A stretch of 22,131 nt of DNA. Source: Methanobacteriota archaeon (GTDB taxonomy: Archaea > Thermoplasmatota > Thermoplasmata > RBG-16-68-12). The DNA lies in NCBI GenBank assembly GCA_005879065.1, contig VBLU01000060.1:1-22131 (forward strand), in the 5' to 3' direction. This document shows positions 5,364-11,248 of the stretch, piece by piece; within the stretch, counting starts at the first letter, position 1; every line of letters starts with the position of its first letter. The notes beneath the pieces were generated by a model. That model was not told the origin of the DNA. It ran no database searches and saw nothing but the letters and a program-made list of their open reading frames with translations. The translations under genes were made by a program, and so were the position numbers.

Positions 5364-7460
5364 ACGCCCCAAGACCTCCTCCTCCCAGAGGGCAAACTCA
5401 TCCGCACAACCCGGGGCGGGGCGAACGCGCTGAAACAACTCCTCCTTGACCTGAAGAAGTATTCGTTCTCGGGCTACGTTCGGACGGTCCGAACGTCCGG
5501 CGGCAAGAGGTCGGAGGGAATCGTGCTCCTCCGCGGAGGGAACCCGGAGGCGAGTCTGCACCAGCGCGAGGACGCGCAAGACCGCGGGCGGACCGCCCTC
5601 AAGAAGGTGTGGCAGGACTCCTACGACGAATCGTGCATCCTCGAGCTCCACGCGCGCGTGGACATGGACGGCCTCGTCCGCGAATACGCGGATGCAGTCC
5701 TGGAACGGGCCTCGAAGGTCGTGAAGAAGACGAGGGTCCCGCAGGCGCTGGACCGCGGGGATATCGAGAAGCAGCTGCGGATCTGGAAGGAGCGATCCTA
5801 CGACGTCTCTGCGATCGAGGCGAACCTGGATGCCGAGCCGAGCGTCCTGACGGCCTCGGTCCTGGCGATGCGGGAAGCCGTGAAGAAGGCGGACACGGCC
5901 TCCGAGGTCCTGGCGGGCTTGGAGGTCTCCGGCTTCGAATCCCGGGCGGCGATCCTCCGGGAGAAGCTGCGCGACCCGATCCGGCATCCGGACATCGATG
6001 CCGAGGTCGAGCTGCTCCGAGAGGCGACGGAGAGCATGCGGCGGGTCGAGTCCCGACGCAAACTCGAGCGCTCCCGAGAACGGGACTTCAAGGAACGGAC
6101 GAAGAAAGTCTTGGAGCTCATCATGAAACAGCGACGGGACGCGAAATCCGCGGCCCCGGTGCCATCTTCGGAGGAGGTCGAGAAAGCCCTCGAAGAACCG
6201 GCTCCGCCCCGGGACGCAGCCACGAACCTAGCCCTCGCGTTCACGTTCGAAGGATTCACGGTCGGCGAGAGCAACCGGTTCGCCCACACGGCCGCGATTG
6301 CGGTCGCGAAGCAGCCCGCGAAGGCCTATAACCCCCTCCTAATCACGTCGGGTCCTGGCCTCGGGAAGACGCATCTCCTCCATGCAATCGGGAATTACAT
6401 CGCATCGCACGTCGACCGTGCGAAGGTCCTCTACCTGACCTGCGAGGCGTTCGGGACGGGCTTGTCCGAGGCCCGCGAGAAGGGCACGTTGGGGGCGTTT
6501 CGAGAGCGGGTGCGCGGGGTGGACTGCCTCCTCATTGACGATATCCAGTTCCTCAGCGGGATGCCGGAGGTCCACGAAGAGCTGTTTCACGCCTTCAACG
6601 AACTCCACGGCGCGGAGAAGCAGATCGTGCTCGCGAGCGACCGCCCCCCGAAGGCGATCGCGAACCTCGACGACCGCCTCGTCTCGCGGTTCGAATCGGG
6701 CCTCGTGGCAGGGATCGAACCTCCGGAGTTGTCCACGCGGGTCGCGATCCTGGAGCGCCGATCGCGCGAGGCCAAGGTCACGATCGAGCCGGATGTGGTG
6801 AAGCTCATTGCGGGCCTCGTCGAGAACAACGTCCGCGAACTCGGAGGAGCCCTAAATCGGGTCGTGGCGTTCTCGTCGATGATGGGTCGTCCGATCACGG
6901 AGGACCTTGCGAGAGAAGTCCTGACCGAGCCGGCATTCGAAGCGCCGCCCATTCCTGCACCCGCGGTCGCGGAGCGCGTGGAACCTGCGGTTCTCCAGGG
7001 CCTGACGCCGGGACGCAGCTACCTGGTCGAGGAGGAACGGCCCCTGGAGGCCTTCCGTCGATTCGCGGCCTTCCTCGGTGGGGGCGGTGGGGGACTCGTC
7101 ATCACGCGGACGAATCCGAAGCGCGTCCGCGAAACCTACGGCCTGCCCACCGAACGGGTGCTCTGGCTCACGGACCGGGAAGGATCCGCAGAAGACAGGA
7201 TCGCGCCCGCGCTCGAGCGGATCGTGTACGAGATCGAGGACTTCATGTCCAAGCAGCCGCGGGGTGCTGTGTTGATCGACGGAATCGAGTACTTGGTTTC
7301 GAACAACTCCTTCGACGCCGTCCTCAAATTCGTTCGTCGTCTGCTGGATGCCATCTCCGAAAGCCAGTACACGCTCATCATCTCGTTGGGATCTGGGACC
7401 ATCAAGGAACAGGAGTTGAAAGTGCTCGAACGGGAGATGGAAGTGATCCGCATTCCGTGA
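5364..7460 (+). CDS. DnaA-type AAA+ ATPase fused to a C-terminal DUF835 domain
   Basis: The predicted protein has about 698 residues in four parts. Residues 1-110 are an unrecognised domain (LLLDLKKYSFSGYVRTVRTS, then GIVLLRGGNPEASL). Residues about 110-280 are charged and helical. Residues about 290-515 are an AAA+ domain closely resembling bacterial DnaA: FTFEGFTVGESNRFAH, Walker A SGPGLGKTHLLHAIGN (Walker A near residue 330), Walker B LLIDDIQFL, sensor 1 LASDRPP, box VII DDRLVSRFESGL with the arginine finger, and sensor 2 NNVRELGGALNRV. DnaA's DNA-binding domain IV is absent; DUF835 replaces it (LEAFRRFAAFLGGG, GGLVITRTNP, VLWLTDREG, GAVLIDGIEYLVSNNSFD). The first canonical start in frame is GTG 5523, which would cut the N-terminal domain. 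Coding sense continues upstream to an ACG at 5364 preceded by GAGGG, so the start is unresolved. A role in replication initiation is unproven. Confidence 0.88.
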   Translation, partial: TPQDLLLPEGKLIRTTRGGANALKQLLLDLKKYSFSGYVRTVRTSGGKRSEGIVLLRGGNPEASLHQREDAQDRGRTALKKVWQDSYDESCILELHARVDMDGLVREYADAVLERASKVVKKTRVPQALDRGDIEKQLRIWKERSYDVSAIEANLDAEPSVLTASVLAMREAVKKADTASEVLAGLEVSGFESRAAILREKLRDPIRHPDIDAEVELLREATESMRRVESRRKLERSRERDFKERTKKVLELIMKQRRDAKSAAPVPSSEEVEKALEEPAPPRDAATNLALAFTFEGFTVGESNRFAHTAAIAVAKQPAKAYNPLLITSGPGLGKTHLLHAIGNYIASHVDRAKVLYLTCEAFGTGLSEAREKGTLGAFRERVRGVDCLLIDDIQFLSGMPEVHEELFHAFNELHGAEKQIVLASDRPPKAIANLDDRLVSRFESGLVAGIEPPELSTRVAILERRSREAKVTIEPDVVKLIAGLVENNVRELGGALNRVVAFSSMMGRPITEDLAREVLTEPAFEAPPIPAPAVAERVEPAVLQGLTPGRSYLVEEERPLEAFRRFAAFLGGGGGGLVITRTNPKRVRETYGLPTERVLWLTDREGSAEDRIAPALERIVYEIEDFMSKQPRGAVLIDGIEYLVSNNSFDAVLKFVRRLLDAISESQYTLIISLGSGTIKEQELKVLEREMEVIRIP

Positions 7461-7473
7461 CGGGATGCGCGGT

Positions 7474-8928
7474 TCATTCGAGGCGTTGAATCTCTTTGTA
7501 GAAATCCCGGATCTGGCGGAGCGCCTCGGCCCACGCTTCCCGTTTGACGAGCGCGCTCGATTCCTTGAGGATCCCGATCGGCTTCGCGAGGTCGTTCCCC
7601 TTCAGCTTCAGATCGAGCAATTGGCTCCGGGCTTTGCGCATCTCCTCCTGTACGAAATCGGGGACGTCTCGCTTGAGGCGTTCGGACGCCTGTTGCCCGA
7701 TGCGGGTCGCGGCTTCGACGTCCCTCCGTTCCAGAGACTCGCGCGCCTGGCGCAGGAGGCGCTCCGAGGTCGAGACATCCATCCCCATTGCGCGTACTTC
7801 ATGTGCGAGGCGGTCCCCCTCCTCGATCGTCTTCCGCGCATCGTGGAAATCCTTCGCCTCGGACTCAAATCGGTCGAGGACGATTTGGTAGGTGTCCCAG
7901 GCGCCGTCGTAGTCGCCGGCTTCCATCCGGCCGACGGCCTCCAGGAGTCCCGGCGTGACGAGGCCGACGCCGGCCTCTCCCTTCGCCGCTCGAATCTCCT
8001 GGATGAAACGCTCGATTCCTTTGCCGATGAAGTCCACGAAGGCGATATCGAGGGCACGCCGGGCGTCCGCGATCAGTGTGACCGCGCGCTCGATGTCGCG
8101 CCCCTTCCCCGCCTGGATGGCGTCGTTGATGATCCGCTTCCCTTCGTCGATTTCGAGTCCGATCCGTTTCGCGGAGACCAGGAGGGGTTTCACCTCGTTC
8201 ACGAGCTTCGGGAGCTCTCGGTAGAGCAGCTTCCGGTCCCCGGTCGGAATCCGGCGCTCCGCCTCTTTTCGGGTCTCACGGAGGGCGTCCAGCCGACCCT
8301 GCAGGGGGGAACGGGCCGGTTTCGCGGAAGGCGGTGCGAGGGCGACGGTCGTCAAAGCAGGAGACCTTCCCGCCGCAGGCACCTCCATGGACCGCGGAAC
8401 TGCCGGAGCCGGCTGTGGGGCCGCGGCCGTACTACTGTCGTCGGCAAAGCGCACTCCGCAGTTGGGGCACTGGTCTGCGTCCGCAGGCACGGACGCCTTG
8501 CACACGGGGCATTCGTACTCGGTCGCGGCTCCTTCGGAGAATTCGGCTCCGCATCCCGGGCAGACAGTGGCGTCTGCGGCGACGAGGGTCTCGCACACGG
8601 GGCAGAGGAACTTCTCGCCGAGTTCTCGCGCGGTCGACACGATCGAAGCGGAATCGGAAGCCGCGGCGGTCTCTCCGGCTTCGGGGGAGTTGCGCGCGAC
8701 GCTCTTCAACGATTCGATGATTTCCCGATGGTCTTCCTTGCCGTCCATGATCGAGGCGAGGATCTCGTCGATGCTCCGGCCGTCCCGGACGGGAACCTCA
8801 ACGGGCTCTTGCGGACCGCCCGCGAGATCGAACAGGGTCAGGTCGGTCTGGCACGAAGGGCACACCCGAGCGTCCGCCTCGATGGAAGAATCGCAGACGG
8901 GACAGACCTTCGTTTCTTTCGCTGGCGT
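7474..8928 (-). CDS. triple zinc-ribbon protein with a long helical C-terminal region
   Basis: The protein of about 484 residues begins with zinc ribbon KVCPVCDSSIEADARVCPSC. After a linker come two more, FLCPVCETLVAADATVCPGC and YECPVCKASVPADADQCPNC, then a proline/alanine-rich linker. About 280 charged residues follow that look helical and partly coiled-coil (RLDALRETRKEAERRIPTGD through IRDFYKEIQRLE); segments such as MEAGDYDGAWDTYQIVLDRF suggest TPR-like or spectrin-like helices. No enzyme motif is seen, so an adaptor or scaffold role is inferred. The first canonical start in frame is GTG 8865, but it falls inside the first ribbon and loses two cysteines. The frame upstream has no ATG, GTG or TTG back to a stop; an ACG at 8926-8928 preceded by GAGGTG would give MPAKETKVCPVC. 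The gene converges on the DnaA-DUF835 gene, 13 bases away. Confidence 0.78.
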   Translation of the reverse strand, partial: TPAKETKVCPVCDSSIEADARVCPSCQTDLTLFDLAGGPQEPVEVPVRDGRSIDEILASIMDGKEDHREIIESLKSVARNSPEAGETAAASDSASIVSTARELGEKFLCPVCETLVAADATVCPGCGAEFSEGAATEYECPVCKASVPADADQCPNCGVRFADDSSTAAAPQPAPAVPRSMEVPAAGRSPALTTVALAPPSAKPARSPLQGRLDALRETRKEAERRIPTGDRKLLYRELPKLVNEVKPLLVSAKRIGLEIDEGKRIINDAIQAGKGRDIERAVTLIADARRALDIAFVDFIGKGIERFIQEIRAAKGEAGVGLVTPGLLEAVGRMEAGDYDGAWDTYQIVLDRFESEAKDFHDARKTIEEGDRLAHEVRAMGMDVSTSERLLRQARESLERRDVEAATRIGQQASERLKRDVPDFVQEEMRKARSQLLDLKLKGNDLAKPIGILKESSALVKREAWAEALRQIRDFYKEIQRLE

Positions 8929-9086
8929 AAGCCGACACCTCGACTTGTCGACGTGTTTTCTATCCTTGAGCAGCGTACAAAGACTTTTGGGACTCAGTCC
9001 AGAGAATGATAAGTCATCCGGGAGATAATCAGCGCAAAACGATTAAGTCAGCCTTGGACCCGTGCAACGAGTCATACGGCGTGGCC

Positions 9087-9803
9087 ATGGCCTTCCGCAA
9101 TGCAATCGATGGACTTGAAAAAGTGATCCGCACCGACATTCTGCCCCCGAAAGTCATCCTCGTCACCGGGCCTCCCGGTTCCATGAAAACGTCTTTTTGC
9201 TACACGCTGATGTCCCGATATCTCAAGGACACCGGGGAGTTCGGATTGTACACGACCCTTGAGGAGACGGTCCAGTCCCACCTGCGGAACATGGAATCGC
9301 TTGGCGTCGAGCTCTCCATGAACATGCAGATCAGCGACTTCACCGACCTGCGGGAGATCGACGCGGTCGTCGGCCCGGAGGACCAGACGGACTACCTCGC
9401 CTTCATCGAGCGGATGATCGTCCACTACCGCAAGGTCCACGGACACAAGTTCAAAATCTTCACCTTGGACTCGCTCGGGGCGCTGTACTCGTTGATGGAG
9501 AACACGACGAACATGCGCAAGCGGATGTTCTACTTCTTCAAGATGCTCCGAGACAATGAGCTCACCTCCCTGGTCGTCATGGAACGAAGCCCGGATGGGG
9601 AGAGCCAGCTCCTCGGGAACGAGGGCTTCCTCGTCGATGGGATCGTGTTGCTCGGCCTGGACCAGGCTCGGGGGAAGCTCGTCCGCTATCTGCAGGTGGA
9701 GAAGATGCGTTCGACAGATCATTCGATGGAGAAGCACGCGATCGAGATCCGCAAAGGAGGACTCACCATCCTCGGTCCGATCTTCGAAGCGGGAGGGATG
9801 TGA
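9087..9803 (+). CDS. KaiC-like RecA-fold ATPase (archaellum FlaH/RadA superfamily)
   Basis: The 238-residue protein starts MAFRNAIDGLEKVI and enters a KaiC-type core: VILVTGPPGSMKTSFCYTLM is the P-loop, GLYTTLEETVQSHLRNM is the next conserved segment, and FKIFTLDSLGALYSLM is the Walker B region with the aspartate after three hydrophobic residues. VDGIVLLGLDQARGKLVRYL and the strand VEKMRSTDHSMEKHAIEIRK match the C-terminal part of single-domain KaiC proteins. The P-loop has Met where the glycine before lysine is usual. Such proteins act as ATP-dependent switches or assembly factors; FlaH (ArlH) at the archaellum base is one example. The frame also opens at ATG 9006, but the start at 9087 fits the family's N-terminus better; neither has a strong ribosome site. 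It probably forms an operon with the coiled-coil gene 69 bases downstream. Confidence 0.85.
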   Translation: MAFRNAIDGLEKVIRTDILPPKVILVTGPPGSMKTSFCYTLMSRYLKDTGEFGLYTTLEETVQSHLRNMESLGVELSMNMQISDFTDLREIDAVVGPEDQTDYLAFIERMIVHYRKVHGHKFKIFTLDSLGALYSLMENTTNMRKRMFYFFKMLRDNELTSLVVMERSPDGESQLLGNEGFLVDGIVLLGLDQARGKLVRYLQVEKMRSTDHSMEKHAIEIRKGGLTILGPIFEAGGM

Positions 9804-9807
9804 TTCC

Positions 9808-9894
9808 ATGACCGTTCACAAGCCGAAGCCGAAAGGCTCGGCTCGCCGATCGAACATGGGAGGGCGCCATAAATGGCCGAAGCATCAATCCTAG
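9808..9894 (+). CDS. possible small basic protein, 28 residues
   Basis: A frame from the ATG at 9808 encodes MTVHKPKPKGSARRSNMGGR and a short tail ending KWPKHQS, rich in lysine, arginine and histidine. It fills most of the gap between the KaiC-like and coiled-coil genes and overlaps the latter's start by 22 bases, which would suit translational coupling. I see no homology, and only TGATTCC precedes the ATG. It may be a real small protein or a chance frame. Confidence 0.25.
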   Translation: MTVHKPKPKGSARRSNMGGRHKWPKHQS

Positions 9895-11018
9895 ACGCGC
9901 TGGACGCACTGAAAAAGCTTGAGGAGAGCCTGAGGTCGCGAGACGCCGAGTTCAAGGAGCGCGAATCGTCACTCCAGGAGCAAGCCTCGAAGCTGGACGA
10001 AGACCGCCGAATGACGGAACAAGAACGGACCGCCCTCGCGGAAGAGCGGGATTCCATCGTAGGCCGCGAGAAGGGCCTTCGGGCTCGTGAAAAGGAACTG
10101 GAACAGAAGGAACGCGGCATCGATCAGAGGGAACAGGAATTCACCGCGACGAAACAGGAAATCCTGACGAAGGAGAACCAACTCGTGAGTCGGGAACAGG
10201 AACTCGTGAAGCGGCTCGACACGCTCGTGAAACGCGAAGAAGACATTGCCCATCGAGATTCGGAGACGGTCGCGCAGGTGCGGGAGATCGCCGCCCGCAA
10301 GAACGAAATCGCGGGACGGCAGGAGCAAATCGTCAAGCTCCTCGAGGAACAGAAGGCGGCCCTTCAGGCGCAGATTGACCGAAACCGCGAGCTCATGGAG
10401 CGCGAGAAGAAGCTTGCCGCCGAAGAAGAAACGATTGCGGCTGGCCGGGCAAAAATCGCCGAAGAGGGGAAGCGGCTCCTGGAGAGGGAGAAGCAGATCC
10501 TCGCACAAGAGCAATCGATGCGCTCCGCCGCCTCGACCGCGGCTTTTGCAGGGCCGACGGCCGCCGGTCGCGTCGTGGTCTCGCCCACGGTCTCGCCATC
10601 GGGGATTCGGCCGCAGCCGGTTCCGGTGACCCCGCAGTCGGTGGCACCGAAGAACGCTCCGGCAGCTCAAACGGCCACGGTTCAGACCGCGAAAGTCGCG
10701 GCCAAGCCCACGGTGACTGCGGAGGCTGTCTCAGGAGGCGAATCGGAAATCCCCTGTCCCGCGTGCGGCACGAGCATCTCCGCGGATGCGATCATGTGCT
10801 ACGCTTGCGGCCATCGCCTCCACGAGGAATCGGATGCGGAAGAGGTCTCGGAATCCGAAAACGAATCCGAAACGCCGTGTCCCGCCTGCGGCACGATGAT
10901 CTCCGCGGATGCGATCATGTGCTACGCTTGCGGCCACCGTTTGGGCGGAGAGGATGACAAGGGGGCGAAGAAGGCCCCCGTGAGCGTGAAGAAGGTCCTG
11001 AAGAAGAAGGTGATTTGA
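9873..11018 (+). CDS. coiled-coil protein with two near-identical C-terminal zinc ribbons
   Basis: The 381-residue protein starts at an ATG preceded by GGGAGGG with 8-base spacing. Residues about 8-215 are almost entirely charged heptad-type sequence, for example LREKEL-type repeats around EQKERGIDQREQEFTATKQE, and should form one long coiled coil. A flexible Ala/Pro/Val/Thr-rich linker follows (about 216-285). Next come two zinc ribbons, CPACGTSISADAIMCYACGH and CPACGTMISADAIMCYACGH, separated by an acidic Ser/Glu stretch. The tail KKAPVSVKKVLKKKVI is basic. There is no catalytic motif or membrane segment, so a cytoplasmic scaffold role is inferred. It lies just after the KaiC-like gene and probably shares its transcript. 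It resembles its neighbours at 7474 and 11249 in using double-CxxC ribbons. Confidence 0.82.
   Translation: MAEASILDALDALKKLEESLRSRDAEFKERESSLQEQASKLDEDRRMTEQERTALAEERDSIVGREKGLRAREKELEQKERGIDQREQEFTATKQEILTKENQLVSREQELVKRLDTLVKREEDIAHRDSETVAQVREIAARKNEIAGRQEQIVKLLEEQKAALQAQIDRNRELMEREKKLAAEEETIAAGRAKIAEEGKRLLEREKQILAQEQSMRSAASTAAFAGPTAAGRVVVSPTVSPSGIRPQPVPVTPQSVAPKNAPAAQTATVQTAKVAAKPTVTAEAVSGGESEIPCPACGTSISADAIMCYACGHRLHEESDAEEVSESENESETPCPACGTMISADAIMCYACGHRLGGEDDKGAKKAPVSVKKVLKKKVI
10755..10939 (+). repeat. direct repeat encoding the duplicated zinc ribbon
   Basis: Two copies of about 62 bases (10755-10816 and 10878-10939) differ at only a few positions. Each encodes one CxxC...CxxC ribbon of the coiled-coil protein. 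The match at DNA level, including the central stretch ctccgcggatgcgatcatgt in both, points to a recent duplication or gene conversion. Confidence 0.85.
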
Positions 11019-11215
11019 GCCGAACGAGGGGACCGTCCTACGCACATCGCACGCACGGGCCGAACGATGCGCGTTTCACGAATTTTCCGCGATTTCCGCG
11101 AGTTTTCCACGATTTTCATGTACGAATATAGATAAAAATATTTCCTCCATAGGAACTCGTTGTTCTTTTTCGCGAGAACAGGTCCGTATCGCGATAGATA
11201 ATCGCTCGGTAACCT
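11019..11215. other. AT-richer intergenic region with four short tandem-like units
   Basis: The spacer before the surface protein gene is much richer in A+T than its surroundings. It holds four adjacent units at 11077-11117, cacgaattttc, cgcgatttc, cgcgagttttc and cacgattttc, sharing a CGCGA-TTTTC-like core. An AT-rich tract at about 11120-11145 follows, including gataaaaatattt. The units could be protein-binding sites, while the AT-rich tract could be promoter or easily melted DNA. No ORF of note is present. Confidence 0.5.
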
Positions 11216-11224
11216 ATTTATAAA
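11214..11224 (+). promoter_or_regulatory. strong TATA box for the surface protein gene
   Basis: ctatttataaa is a near-consensus archaeal TATA box centred about 29 bases before the ATG at 11249, so the transcript is probably leaderless. A perfect 6-bp inverted repeat, CGGGCC-GGGAT-GGCCCG (11226-11242), lies between the box and the start and could be an operator. Confidence 0.65.
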
Positions 11225-11248
11225 CCGGGCCGGGATGGCCCGCGTAAC

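Noticed and set aside
5338..5435. ATG 5338 as the start of the DnaA-DUF835 gene or a separate leader peptide
   Set aside because: It is out of frame with the gene, meets a stop after 31 codons, and lies upstream of the transcript start predicted from the TATA-like box. It would count only if a base is missing.
7465..9009. A 514-codon plus-strand open frame opposite the triple zinc-ribbon gene
   Set aside because: The minus strand encodes three well-formed ribbons and long helices; the plus-strand product has no motif and starts at the end of the DnaA-DUF835 gene by chance.
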